Source of the DNA: Bradyrhizobium sp. AZCC 2176
GTDB lineage: Bacteria; Pseudomonadota; Alphaproteobacteria; Rhizobiales; Xanthobacteraceae
Assembly: GCF_036924645.1 (NCBI RefSeq)
Contig: NZ_JAZHRX010000001.1
Location: 5,049,501-5,113,500, forward strand
Direction: 5' to 3'
DNA: 64,000 nucleotides
The notes beneath the pieces were generated by a model, which saw only the letters and a list, made by a program, of their open reading frames with translations, had not been told where the DNA came from and made no database searches. Shown piece by piece: positions 8,998 through 18,160 of this stretch. How positions within the stretch are numbered: position 1 is the first letter of the stretch; the number at the start of each line of letters is the position of its first letter. Made by a program: the position numbers and the translations under genes.

Positions 8998-11322
8998 TTA
9001 TGCCTCCAATTGCTTGCCGATCGGCAGTGCGCGGATGCGCTTGCCGGTCGCGGCGAAGATCGCGTTGATCAGCGCCGGCGCAAAGGGCGGCACGCCCGGC
9101 TCGCCGACACCGCTCGGCGGCGTGTCGGGGCCGGCAGGTACGATGTAGACGTTCGTGACAGCCGGGGACTCGTCGATCCGGATCACCGGGAAGTCGTCGT
9201 AATTACCCTGCTGCACCTTGCCGTCCTTGAAGGTGATCGCGCCATGCTTGGCGAGGCTCAGGCCCATGATCGCGGTACCCTCGATCTGGGACTGGATCCG
9301 CTCCGGATTGACGTAGGTTCCGCAATCGATGGCGGTATCGACCCGCGGCACGGTGAGCTTGCCCTTGTCGTCAACGGCGACCTCGACGATCGTCGCGATA
9401 TAGCTGACGAAGCTGCGATGCGCGGCAATGCCCAGCCCGTGTCCCTTGGGGACGGACCGTCCCCAGCCGCCCTTGTCCGCGACCAGCTCGACGACCTTGC
9501 GAAGACGCGCGGTATCGATCGGGTAGCTGTCATAGGGCTCGCCATAGTTCCAGAGGTCCTTCACCGAATCGAGCTTGACGATCCGGGGCGAGCCGATCAG
9601 CTCCAGCAGCATATCCTTTTGATCGCGTTTGGTGGCATGGGCGATTTCAGCGACCATCGACTGCACCGCGAAGGCGCGCGGGATGTTCGACACCGAGCGG
9701 AACCAGCCGATGCGGGTATGCGCGGCCGCTTCCGGATTCTCGCACTGGACGTTGGCGATCTCGAAAGGCATGTCGACAAGCCCCATGCCGAGTTCAAACG
9801 GCGCCTGGTGCACCGTATTGGCGGCAAATGTCGAGGCGATGCTCGGCGCGACGCTGCGATGGCGCCAGGCCGTCACCTTGCCGTTCTTGTCGAGGCCAGC
9901 CTCGATGCGTTCCACCGAGACGGTATGCAGGAAGCCGTTGCGAACGTCGTCTTCCCGCGTCCATTGCACCTTTACGGGGGCGCCGAGTTCCCTGGAGAGC
10001 AGCGCCGCTTCGATGGCGAAATCGCACTTCGACTTGCGCCCGAAGCCGCCGCCGAGCAGGGTGACGTTGACGGTGACATTCTCCTGGGGAATGCCAAGCG
10101 TTTTGGCGACGTCCTCGCGCGTTCCGCCCGCGCTTTGCACCGGCCCCCAGATATCAGCCTTGTCGCCCTTGACGTCCGCGACGGCAGCCGGCGGCTCCAT
10201 GGCGACATGGGCGAGATGCGGGAGATAATACTCACCCACGATCACCTTGTCGGCGCCCTTCAAAGCGGCTTCCACGTCGCCCTCCTTGCGCACCACCAAG
10301 CCGGGCTTCCGTGCGGTCGCCTCCAGTTCGGCCCGGTAGGCGACTGAGTCATATTTGGCATTAGCACCGTCATCCCACGTGATCTTCAGCGCGTCGCGGC
10401 CCTTGATCGCAGCGCCGGTGTTGCGCGCGATCACTGCGACGCCGCCGAGCGGCTGGAATTTTGAAGGCCACGGCCAGCCCTTGACTTCCAGAACCTTCTC
10501 GACGCCGGAGACTTTCATCGCCTCCGCCCCGTCAAACGACACGACCTTGCCCCCGGTCACGGGCGGCCGGGCAATGACGGCATATTTCATGCCGGGCAGG
10601 CGGACGTCGGCGCCGTAACGCGCGGTGCCTGTCGTGATGTCGCGGAGATCGACCATGCTGATCTGGCCTTTGCCCAGATAGCGGAAATCCTTTGGGTCTT
10701 TCAGCTTCACGCCTTCGACACTCGGTACCGCCTCCTTGGCGGCATCGGCTGCCAGATCGCCAAAGCCAATGCGGTGCCCGCTCGCACTGTGTACGACCTC
10801 GTGATTGACTGCCTTCACTTCGGTCGCCGGCACACCCCAGCGTTTCGCCGCTGCGGCTTCGAGCATCGTGCGGGCCGAAGCGCCGATCTGACGCATCGGC
10901 ATCAGGTAGTGACGCGTGCTGCGCGAGCCGTCGGTATCCTGGTTGCCGAATTTGACCTCGTCGCCATGCGCCTGCTGGACGCGAACGCGCGACCAGTCGG
11001 CCTCCATCTCTTCGGCCACGATCATCGGCAGGCTGGTACGGACGCCGGTTCCCATCTCGGCGCGGTGTGCGACGATCGTGACAATGCCGTCCGGTGCGAT
11101 CGCGACGAACACGCGGGGGTCCACCACGGTACCGTGCGGCATCTTGTCGGCGCCGGTCTGGTACGCGGCAAAGCCGGGGCGTGACATCACGGGGGCGGCC
11201 AAAACGAAGCCGCCGGCCAGCCCGAGGCCCTTCAGGATGCTGCGGCGTGAAACGTTGTCGACTTTGACGTATCGCTCAAAGCCGCGGAGCTTCTTGGGGT
11301 TGGTGAGAATGTTCATGATCAT
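8998..11322 (-). CDS. Molybdopterin-binding hydroxylase large subunit, isoquinoline 1-oxidoreductase beta (IorB) type
   Basis: A 774-residue xanthine-oxidase-family molybdenum subunit of the exported IorB type. The N-terminus has a Tat signal with S-R-R-S-I-L-K-G-L. The molybdopterin domain carries G-G-G-F-G-R-K and, near the C-terminus, G-V-G-E-P-G-V-P-P with E741 as the likely catalytic glutamate. The start overlaps the stop of the 2Fe-2S subunit by ATGA (11319-11322), indicating translational coupling; ATG at 11316 is an alternative. Relatives hydroxylate N-heteroaromatics or oxidise aldehydes in the periplasm and pass electrons to a cytochrome. No cytochrome subunit is adjacent here. The substrate is unknown; an aldehyde is as likely as a heteroaromatic. 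Confidence 0.9.
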   Translation of the reverse strand: MIMNILTNPKKLRGFERYVKVDNVSRRSILKGLGLAGGFVLAAPVMSRPGFAAYQTGADKMPHGTVVDPRVFVAIAPDGIVTIVAHRAEMGTGVRTSLPMIVAEEMEADWSRVRVQQAHGDEVKFGNQDTDGSRSTRHYLMPMRQIGASARTMLEAAAAKRWGVPATEVKAVNHEVVHSASGHRIGFGDLAADAAKEAVPSVEGVKLKDPKDFRYLGKGQISMVDLRDITTGTARYGADVRLPGMKYAVIARPPVTGGKVVSFDGAEAMKVSGVEKVLEVKGWPWPSKFQPLGGVAVIARNTGAAIKGRDALKITWDDGANAKYDSVAYRAELEATARKPGLVVRKEGDVEAALKGADKVIVGEYYLPHLAHVAMEPPAAVADVKGDKADIWGPVQSAGGTREDVAKTLGIPQENVTVNVTLLGGGFGRKSKCDFAIEAALLSRELGAPVKVQWTREDDVRNGFLHTVSVERIEAGLDKNGKVTAWRHRSVAPSIASTFAANTVHQAPFELGMGLVDMPFEIANVQCENPEAAAHTRIGWFRSVSNIPRAFAVQSMVAEIAHATKRDQKDMLLELIGSPRIVKLDSVKDLWNYGEPYDSYPIDTARLRKVVELVADKGGWGRSVPKGHGLGIAAHRSFVSYIATIVEVAVDDKGKLTVPRVDTAIDCGTYVNPERIQSQIEGTAIMGLSLAKHGAITFKDGKVQQGNYDDFPVIRIDESPAVTNVYIVPAGPDTPPSGVGEPGVPPFAPALINAIFAATGKRIRALPIGKQLEA

Positions 11323-11771
11323 ACCCCTGTCGAAGCAAGGTGAACCGCATTTTCGATGCGCTGATAACAGCCGCAGCGGCAGATATTGCCCGCCATCGCC
11401 TCGCGTATCTGATCGTGCGTGGGTTTCGGATTCTCGATCAGCAGCGCGGCCGCCTGCATGATCTGTCCGACCTGGCAAAAGCCGCATTGCGGGACATTGA
11501 GCTGGCGCCAGGCCTTCTGAACCGCGTGATCGCCCGTCGGATGAAGACCTTCGATCGTCGTGACCTCCCGATCGACCACGTCGGAAACCGAGGTGATGCA
11601 GGCGCGTATCGCCTGCTTGTCGACGATCACGGTGCAGGCGCCGCAAAGCGCCTGGCCGCAGCCATATTTCGTGCCCGTCAACCCGATTTCGTCGCGGAGG
11701 AACCAAAGTAGTGGAAGATCGGGATCGCCGTCCCAGTTCTTTTGCTGGCCGTTAATCTTCAAAGTAATCAT
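11319..11771 (-). CDS. [2Fe-2S] subunit of molybdenum hydroxylase, IorA type
   Basis: A 150-residue protein with the two iron-sulfur domains of the family. The plant-ferredoxin type uses C38, C43, C46 and C58 (C-G-Q-A-L-C-G-A-C). The helical second cluster uses C96, C99, C131 and C133 (C-G-F-C and C-R-C). The length matches IorA. The ATG at 11771 is preceded by GAGGA about 7 bases upstream; the open frame continues further 5' but has no similarity there. It shuttles electrons from the molybdenum site and is co-translated with the large subunit. There is no FAD subunit, which fits the IorAB class rather than xanthine dehydrogenase. Confidence 0.93.
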   Translation of the reverse strand: MITLKINGQQKNWDGDPDLPLLWFLRDEIGLTGTKYGCGQALCGACTVIVDKQAIRACITSVSDVVDREVTTIEGLHPTGDHAVQKAWRQLNVPQCGFCQVGQIMQAAALLIENPKPTHDQIREAMAGNICRCGCYQRIENAVHLASTGV

Positions 11772-12429
11772 GATCGATCCTCGCTCTTCGTAAGCTGCTG
11801 ATGGTTGCTCCGACGTGAGGCGATAACACTCCTGCTGACCGCCCAGCGTCGCCGCTTCGAAATTCCTCGCTGTCTCATCTGGCTGGGATTTCTTTAAGCC
11901 ATCCTCCTGATCATTATTATTTGCTGTTGTTTCAGTAAGGCCGCCCCCTGCAGATCGCCGCCACAAGGCATCCTCCATTTGCGTCCGCATGTTTGGCGAA
12001 AGCGCGGCATTGGCAAAGAAGTGCATTTGGTCAGTAACGCTGACGCAGCGACACAGCAAAACAAATTATCGTCAAACTTGAACGTCGTTGTCATGACAAG
12101 ATGCGGGATCGTTTCTTCCATGTCGCCCGGCGCTGCACAGTCTTTCACCATTTGCACGCCACGGACATCGGCGCCGAACGCTTCGCGACGACTCCTATAA
12201 TTCTCGATCTTGACTGCACGCGCGATGACGCATCGCACACCGCAGAAGGCTGAGCTGTTCTGCGAAATATGCATGATGCGCTCATCGGCAGTTACGATCG
12301 CGTGAAATGCAATGGACACCCGTTGTTGCTGGCTTTTCCTGGAATCGCTGATGCAACTGGAAGGGGCATTGCGCAAAAGACAAATTTGTTCGTCGCCTTT
12401 CTTTTGACCGACTCCCTCCATCAGTTTGC
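11772..12429. other. 658-base divergent intergenic region
   Basis: The stretch separates the leftward molybdenum hydroxylase operon from the rightward Rieske/PQQ-dehydrogenase unit and must carry promoters for both. It is visibly more AT-rich than the flanking genes in parts. An open frame on the minus strand crosses it (11894-12460) but shows no domain, no ribosome-binding site and unusual Cys/Gln-rich composition, so I do not call it. No tRNA, mobile element or clear operator was seen. Confidence 0.5.
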
Positions 12430-13083
12430 GTGATGTGCAAATCCGATCAGCCCACAACATCGATCACAAGCACAGACGCGGAACTCGCGACTGCGATGTG
12501 TCAGGATCCGACACGGCGCGCGCTCATCCTGACGGCTCTCGCCACCGGGGCTTGCCTCGCGTCGCCCGGGTTCTCCATTGCCGAGGAAGATTCGCCGGGC
12601 AGCAACGAGCGGCCCCAGAAAGCCGACGTTCTGGTTTTCGCCGAAGGGGACCACGCGGGCGAGGTGATCAAGCCGCAGGATCTGAAAGCCGGTGGACCGC
12701 CGGTGCGGGCCTGGCCAAAGGATCCCAAGACATCGGTTGTCCGCAACGGCTCGCGCCTGAACGAGGTGCTCGTCGTAAAACTGGATCCGGCCGAGTTCGA
12801 TGAAGAAACGCGCTCGCGCGCCGCCGGCGGCGTCGTCGCCTATTCGGCAATCTGCGTCCACACGGGCTGTCCGATCACGGCATGGGTGAAGGCGGCAGGC
12901 GGCGACAAGGACGTGTTCAAGTGCGTTTGCCATAATTCGGAATATGACCCGAGGCAAGGCGCGCAAGTTATCTTTGGGCCGGCGCCACGGCGTCTGCCGG
13001 CGCTTCCGTTGGCGGCAGAAGACGGTCCACTTACGGTGGCTGCAACATTTGTTGGAAAGGTAGGTGCGCAGCAGGCCAGGTGA
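12430..13083 (+). CDS. Exported Rieske [2Fe-2S] protein (cytochrome bc1-type Rieske fold)
   Basis: A protein of up to 217 residues. A twin arginine with a hydrophobic stretch (R-R-A-L-I-L-T-A-L, residues 29-37) suggests Tat export with a membrane-anchored or cleaved N-terminus. The Rieske box is complete: C142-V-H144-T-G-C147 and C165-V-C167-H168-N-S. By family logic the ligands are C142, H144, C165 and H168, with a C147-C167 disulfide as in high-potential bc1 Rieske proteins. A following G-P-A-P-R-R-L-P motif is also bc1-like. No cytochrome b or c1 gene is nearby; the next gene, 73 bases on, is a PQQ alcohol dehydrogenase. The start is uncertain (GTG 12430, ATG 12433 or ATG 12496). Confidence 0.88.
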   Translation: MMCKSDQPTTSITSTDAELATAMCQDPTRRALILTALATGACLASPGFSIAEEDSPGSNERPQKADVLVFAEGDHAGEVIKPQDLKAGGPPVRAWPKDPKTSVVRNGSRLNEVLVVKLDPAEFDEETRSRAAGGVVAYSAICVHTGCPITAWVKAAGGDKDVFKCVCHNSEYDPRQGAQVIFGPAPRRLPALPLAAEDGPLTVAATFVGKVGAQQAR

Positions 13084-13156
13084 CGGCGGGCCACCGTTGA
13101 TCCACGACAATGAAAAAACAGAATTCGTGAGATGAAAACAAAGGGGAGGTTTCGTT

Positions 13157-14881
13157 ATGGCCTTGAAGCAATGGCTTTTGTCAGGTCTGCTCGCGTCTAC
13201 ATGCCTCGTTTCGATCGCTGCCGCCGGTCCGATCGAGAACTATAGCTTGGTGACGGCTGATCGACTCAAGAATCCCGAACCCGGCAACTGGATGCACTAT
13301 CGCCGGACCTATGACGGCCAGGGATACAGTCCGCTCGACCAGATCAACACCTCGAACGTGAAAAACCTGACGCCGGTGTGGACGTTCTCGACCGGTGTGG
13401 TCGAGGGACACGAGGCGCCACCGATCATCAACAATGGCGTGATGTTCGTCGCAACGCCGATGGGGCAGGTGATCGCGCTCAACGCCAAGACCGGCGACGA
13501 GTACTGGCGATACAAACGCCAGCTCCCCGACGACCTCTTTCAATTGCACCCGACCAACCGCGGCGTGGGATTGTGGCAGGATAAGCTGTACCTCGCCACG
13601 ACGGACGACCATCTGGTAGCGCTCGATGCCAAGACCGGCAAGGTGGTCTGGGATACCAAGGTTCAGGACTACAAGAAGGGGCAGTACCTGACGCTGATGC
13701 CGTTGGTCGTCGACGGCAAGGTGATCGTCGGTGGTTCCGGCGGCGAATTGGGCGTGCGCGGTTATGTCGTTGCCTATGATGCCAACACGGGCAAAGAACT
13801 GTGGCGGACCTTCACTATTCCCGGCACGGGTGAGCCAGGTAGTGAAACCTGGAAAGGCGACGACTGGAAATCGGGTGGCGGATCTGCCTGGATGACAGGC
13901 ACCTACGATCCGGACACCAAGACAGTCTATTGGGGTACCGGCAACGCCGCACCTTGGCCGGGCGACACTCACCCCGGCGACAATCTTTACACAAGTTCAG
14001 TGCTCGCGCTCGATCCCGATAGCGGCAAGATGAAAACCTACTTCCAGTACCATCAAAACGATTCCTGGGATTGGGACGAGGTGGACGCACCAATGCTGGT
14101 CGACCTGCAAAGGGATGGCCGCACAATCAAGAGTCTTATCCATCCGGGACGCAACGCGATTTTCTGGATACTGGAGCGCAAGCCGGACAGCATCAAATAT
14201 GTGGCCGGCTGGCCTTTTGTTCATACCGACGTCTGGAAAGGCATTGAGCCCGAGAGTGGCAAGCCGATTGTCGACCCGGCTCGCAAGCCGGTTATTGGCA
14301 AGCGGGTTGAATTCTGCCCGTCATTGTGGGGCGGCAAGGATTGGCCGTCGGCTGCGTATAGCCAGAAAACCGGATTGGTCTACGTTCCGGCCAACGAGAA
14401 TTTCTGTGGCGGCTTCACCGGCGAGAAGGTGCCGTTGGTTGCCGGCCAGCTTTGGCTCGGGACCAAGCCCGAGGATATCGGCTTGACGCCCCGTCCCGGC
14501 GCCACTCACTTTGGCGAACTGCAGGCGTGGGATCCGGCCACGGGCAAAAAGACCTGGTCACATACTTTTCCCAAGTCACATCTGTTCGGTTCGGTGACGA
14601 CTACTGCAGGCGACCTCGTCCTTGTTGGCGGCACCAATGACCGGATGTTCCGCGCCTTCCATGCCAAGACCGGCGAACTGCTTTGGGAGCAAAAGACCAA
14701 CTCCGGCATCATGGGCATGCCGATCGCCTACGAGGTCGACGGCACGCAGTATATCGCCGTGCAGTCGGGCTGGGGCGTCGACGCGCAGCGCATCCAGGAC
14801 GCTCTGGTGGGCAAGGTCCCCGGCCTGGAGAATAACGTGCCGCAGGGCGGCGTCGTTTGGGTGTTCGCCGTCAAGAAGTGA
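13157..14881 (+). CDS. PQQ-dependent alcohol dehydrogenase (methanol/ethanol family), lanthanide-type signature
   Basis: A 574-residue exported quinoprotein with a Sec signal peptide (cleavage near A-A-A-G-P) and repeated beta-propeller W-motifs such as A-K-T-G-K-V-V-W and A-N-T-G-K-E-L-W. The metal and catalytic residues align as E197 (G-G-E-L-G-V-R-G), N263 (G-T-G-N-A-A-P-W) and D305 (W-D-W-D). D307, two residues after the catalytic Asp, is the hallmark of lanthanide-using XoxF/ExaF-type enzymes. The vicinal Cys-Cys found in most family members is absent: the segment reads L-H-P-T-N-R-G (130-136). GGGGAGG precedes the ATG. No xoxG or xoxJ gene is nearby; the upstream neighbour is the Rieske protein. 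The substrate may be methanol or another alcohol. Confidence 0.9.
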   Translation: MALKQWLLSGLLASTCLVSIAAAGPIENYSLVTADRLKNPEPGNWMHYRRTYDGQGYSPLDQINTSNVKNLTPVWTFSTGVVEGHEAPPIINNGVMFVATPMGQVIALNAKTGDEYWRYKRQLPDDLFQLHPTNRGVGLWQDKLYLATTDDHLVALDAKTGKVVWDTKVQDYKKGQYLTLMPLVVDGKVIVGGSGGELGVRGYVVAYDANTGKELWRTFTIPGTGEPGSETWKGDDWKSGGGSAWMTGTYDPDTKTVYWGTGNAAPWPGDTHPGDNLYTSSVLALDPDSGKMKTYFQYHQNDSWDWDEVDAPMLVDLQRDGRTIKSLIHPGRNAIFWILERKPDSIKYVAGWPFVHTDVWKGIEPESGKPIVDPARKPVIGKRVEFCPSLWGGKDWPSAAYSQKTGLVYVPANENFCGGFTGEKVPLVAGQLWLGTKPEDIGLTPRPGATHFGELQAWDPATGKKTWSHTFPKSHLFGSVTTTAGDLVLVGGTNDRMFRAFHAKTGELLWEQKTNSGIMGMPIAYEVDGTQYIAVQSGWGVDAQRIQDALVGKVPGLENNVPQGGVVWVFAVKK

Positions 14882-15039
14882 CTGCAAAAAGGCAGGATCC
14901 GGCGCTTGGCTGTTACGCGGTGGCCAGGCGCCGATAGGCAACGCGTTCGGACTATGATTTGGTCTGATCGCCGGAGCAGATCAGTCTTCAAGACGTTTCG
15001 AGGGACTGGGAAGCGAGCTCAAAGCCGATCACGGAACCG

Positions 15040-15573
15040 ATGTATATCGTTATCCCCGGCCTGATCGATCTGCACACCCATGTCTATTGGGGCGGCACTT
15101 CGCTCGGCATCGGCGCCGAGGAGTTCTGCCGCACCTCCGGCGTCACCACGGCGGTCGACACGGGCAGCGCCGACCCCGGCAATTTCGCCGGCTTCCGCAA
15201 GCACGTCATCGAGCCTAGCCAGGTCGGCATTCTTGCCTATCTGCACGTCCCCCACGCCGGGATCTACGGCTTCTCGCATCGGGTTGTGGTCGGCGAGAGC
15301 GAGGAGATGCGCCTGATGAATCCGGTCGATGCCGTCGCCGTTGCAGAGGCCAACCGCGACCTCATCGTCGACATCAAGGTGCGGGTCGGACTCCACGCTT
15401 CGGGCACCTCGGGGATCGTGCCACTCGACATCGCGCTTGAGGTCGGGCGCAAGTGGCCGTGCTGGCATACCGCTTGCAGGCAAAAAGAGACTGACTGGCA
15501 TCGGTTTGACTGGCCCGTTTCACCTGATGCGGCATCGAACCTTCGGCCAATGAATGGGCCGGAACCGCCATGA
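15040..15573 (+). pseudogene. Truncated amidohydrolase/deacetylase-family metallohydrolase fragment
   Basis: The first 140 codons read as an internal piece of a cyclic amidohydrolase. They include the metal-binding G-L-I-D-L-H-T-H motif, then V-T-T-A-V-D-T-G-S-A, and end at S-G-I-V-P-L-D-I-A-L-E-V. Normal members have about 50 residues before the H-x-H motif and about 220 more after this point, including the remaining metal ligands. Here the frame loses similarity near base 15450, perhaps through a frameshift in a G-rich stretch, and runs into unrelated sequence. It is probably a relic. The region 14882-15039 shows no N-terminal part in any frame. Confidence 0.75.
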
Positions 15574-15596
15574 CAACTCGAGACTGGGAGAGCTCC

Positions 15597-17201
15597 ATGG
15601 ATCGCAGGACTGTGCTGAAGGGATTGGCGGGGGTAGGCAGCCTGGCGGCGATGAGCGGCCTTTCGATGCCGGCGCTTTCCCAAGGCGCCGCCGCGCGCAC
15701 GCTGCGGTTTGTGCCGCAGGCCAACCTCGCGAATTTCGATCCGATCTGGGGGACCCAGTATGTCGTGCGCAACGCCGCGGCGCTGGTGTGGGACACCCTC
15801 TACGGCCTCGACGCCACACTGCAGCCGCAGCGCCAGATGGTCGAGTCCGAGGAGGTATCCGATGACGGTCTGGTCTGGACCTTTCGGCTTCGGCCGGGGC
15901 TGAAGTTCCACGACGGCGCGCCGGTGCTGAGCAAGGATGTGGTGGCGAGTCTCGCGCGCTGGTCGGCGCGCGATCCGATGGGACTGATGCTCAAGGCGAT
16001 CCAGAACGAGTTGACCGCCGTCGACGACAGGACCTTCAAATGGGCGCTGAAGGCGCCATACCCGAAGATGCTGTTGGCATTGGGCAAGAACAGCACGCCC
16101 TGCGCGTTCATCATGCCGGAGCGCATCGCCCAGACCGACCCGTTCAAGCAGATCCCCGAATATGTCGGCTCCGGCCCGATGAAGTTCGCGAAGGGCGAAT
16201 GGGTGCCCGGCGCCAAGGCGGTGTTCGAGAAGTTCGCTGATTACACGCCACGGCAGGAGAAGGCATCCTGGCTCGCCGGTGGCAAGCAGATGCTGATTGA
16301 TCGCATCGAATGGGTAGTGATCCCGGATCCTGCCACGGCGGCGGCAGCACTTCAGAATGGCGAGGTCGATTGGTGGGAGAGTCCCATCACCGATCTCGTG
16401 CCATCGCTCAAGAAGAACCGCAACATCAACGTCGACATCGCCGATCCGCTCGGCAACATCGGCTCATTCCGGATGAACCATCTGCATCCGCCCTTCAACG
16501 ATGTGAAGGTGCGGCGTGCCGTGCTAGCTGCGCTGAGCCAGGAAGACTACATGCGCGCGCTGGTCGGTGACGATACCGCGCTCTGGAAGCCATTGCCGGG
16601 GTTCTTTACGCCGGATACGCCGCTTTACACGGAGGAAGGTGGCGAGATCCTGAAGGGTAAGCGCGATCTCGCAATGGCCAAGAAGTTGCTGGCCGAGAGC
16701 GGCTATTCAGGCCAGCCGGTCACCTGCGTTGTGGCGCAGGATCAACCGATCACCAAAGCGCAGGGCGATGTCACCGCGGATCTGTTGAAGCAAATCGGAA
16801 TGAATGTCGACTTCGTTGCAACCGATTGGGGCACGGTAGGCTCCCGCCGCGCGCAGAAAACGCCGCCGGGCCAGGGCGGCTGGGGGATGTTTCACACCTG
16901 GCACGCCGGCGCGGACTGCATCAGTCCCGCCGCCTATAACGCCATTCGCGCCAATGGCGACAAGGCGTGGTTTGGCTGGCCCACGAGCGAGGCCGTGGAA
17001 AAGGAAGTCACGGCATGGTTCGACGCCAAAAATCGCGATGAGGAGAAGGCTGCGGTCAAGCGCCTCAACAAAGCGGCAATGGAGGATGTTGTCTACGCAC
17101 CGACCGGCTTTTTCCTCAGCTACACGGCGTGGCGCAAGAACGTCTCCGGTATCGCGAAGGGGCCGCTGCCGTTCTTCTGGGGCGTATCGAAGACCGCATG
17201 A
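15597..17201 (+). CDS. Peptide/nickel-type ABC transporter substrate-binding protein
   Basis: A 534-residue family 5 binding protein. It has a twin-arginine signal (M-D-R-R-T-V-L-K-G, cleavage after A-L-S-Q-G-A-A) followed by the class signature L-R-F-V-P-Q-A-N-L-A-N-F-D-P-I-W and a D-G-L-V-W-T-F-R-L-R-P-G-L-K-F-H-D-G block. I prefer the ATG at 15597, with GGGAGAG 6 bases upstream, over an in-frame ATG at 15570 that lacks a site. It is the first gene of a five-gene transporter operon (15597-21069). Ligands in this class range from di- and oligopeptides to glycosides and opines, so the substrate is open. Confidence 0.93.
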   Translation: MDRRTVLKGLAGVGSLAAMSGLSMPALSQGAAARTLRFVPQANLANFDPIWGTQYVVRNAAALVWDTLYGLDATLQPQRQMVESEEVSDDGLVWTFRLRPGLKFHDGAPVLSKDVVASLARWSARDPMGLMLKAIQNELTAVDDRTFKWALKAPYPKMLLALGKNSTPCAFIMPERIAQTDPFKQIPEYVGSGPMKFAKGEWVPGAKAVFEKFADYTPRQEKASWLAGGKQMLIDRIEWVVIPDPATAAAALQNGEVDWWESPITDLVPSLKKNRNINVDIADPLGNIGSFRMNHLHPPFNDVKVRRAVLAALSQEDYMRALVGDDTALWKPLPGFFTPDTPLYTEEGGEILKGKRDLAMAKKLLAESGYSGQPVTCVVAQDQPITKAQGDVTADLLKQIGMNVDFVATDWGTVGSRRAQKTPPGQGGWGMFHTWHAGADCISPAAYNAIRANGDKAWFGWPTSEAVEKEVTAWFDAKNRDEEKAAVKRLNKAAMEDVVYAPTGFFLSYTAWRKNVSGIAKGPLPFFWGVSKTA

Positions 17202-17218
17202 CGGCGCAGTAAACCCAC

Positions 17219-18160
17219 ATGGTCTCGTATATCCTCCGGCGCGTTCTCTCGACCTTGCCCGTGATGGGGATCGTCGCGCTGTTCGTCTTCAGTCTGCTCT
17301 ACATCGCGCCGGGCGATCCGGCGGCGGTGATTGCGGGCGATCAGGCGAGTCCCGCCGACGTTGAGCGTATACGCCAGGGCCTCGGTCTTGACCGGCCGTT
17401 TCTGGTCCAGTTCGGGACCTGGCTCTGGCACATCCTGCATGGCGATCTCGGTACCTCGATCTTCACCAACCTGCCGGTCGCCTCGATGATCGCGCAGCGC
17501 ATCGAGCCGACGTTCTCGCTGATGGCGATTACGCTCGTCCTGACCATCCTTGTCGCGGTACCGGTCGGCGTGGCGGCGGCGTGGAAGGCAGGAAGCTGGG
17601 TGGATCGCACCATCATGGCGTTCGCGGTGTTCGCCTTCTCGCTTCCGGTCTTTGTTGTCGGATACGTGCTTGCCTACGTGTTCGCGCTGCAGTTCGAATG
17701 GCTTCCCGTTCAGGGGTACACGCCGTTGACCGCGGGCTTCTGGCCATGGCTGCAGAACCTGATCCTGCCCGCACTTGCCCTCGGCTCCGTCTACATCGCG
17801 TTGATCGCGCGCATTACCCGCGCCTCCATGCTCGAGGTGCTGCAGCAGGACTATGTCCGCACCGCCCGCGCCAAAGGCCTCGGGCAGCACAACATCCTGT
17901 TCGTTCACGCGCTGAAAAACGCAGCCGTTCCGATCGTGACGGTGATTGGTATCGGCATTGCGCTACTGATCGGTGGCGCGGTGGTGACCGAAAGCGTGTT
18001 CGCCATCCCCGGCCTCGGCCGGTTGACGATCGACGCGATCCTGCGCCGCGATTACCCGGTCATTCAGGGCATCGTCCTGCTGTTCAGCTTCCTCTATGTG
18101 CTCGTCAACCTCATGGTCGACGTCACCTACACCCTGGTCGATCCGAGGATCCGCTATTGA
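17219..18160 (+). CDS. Peptide-type ABC transporter permease, DppB family
   Basis: A 313-residue inner-membrane permease with six predicted transmembrane helices and the binding-protein-dependent transport domain. It shows the standard DppB start M-V-S-Y-I-L-R-R and the EAA-loop region around Y-V-R-T-A-R-A-K-G-L that contacts the ATPase. It lies 17 bases after the binding protein and overlaps the next permease by a TTGA junction. It forms the channel with the following permease. Confidence 0.94.
   Translation: MVSYILRRVLSTLPVMGIVALFVFSLLYIAPGDPAAVIAGDQASPADVERIRQGLGLDRPFLVQFGTWLWHILHGDLGTSIFTNLPVASMIAQRIEPTFSLMAITLVLTILVAVPVGVAAAWKAGSWVDRTIMAFAVFAFSLPVFVVGYVLAYVFALQFEWLPVQGYTPLTAGFWPWLQNLILPALALGSVYIALIARITRASMLEVLQQDYVRTARAKGLGQHNILFVHALKNAAVPIVTVIGIGIALLIGGAVVTESVFAIPGLGRLTIDAILRRDYPVIQGIVLLFSFLYVLVNLMVDVTYTLVDPRIRY

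Noticed and set aside
9010..10347. 445-codon open frame antisense to the IorB-type gene
   Set aside because: Shadow of the molybdenum subunit; no domain similarity and no ribosome-binding site.
11323..11706. N-terminal extension of the IorB-type frame back to 11706
   Set aside because: It reads out of frame over the 2Fe-2S subunit; the Tat signal begins at 11322/11316, where ATGA coupling is present.
11894..12460. 188-codon open frame on the minus strand across the divergent gap before the Rieske gene
   Set aside because: No domain, no ribosome-binding site, odd Cys/Gln-rich composition, and it overlaps the start of a clear Rieske gene.
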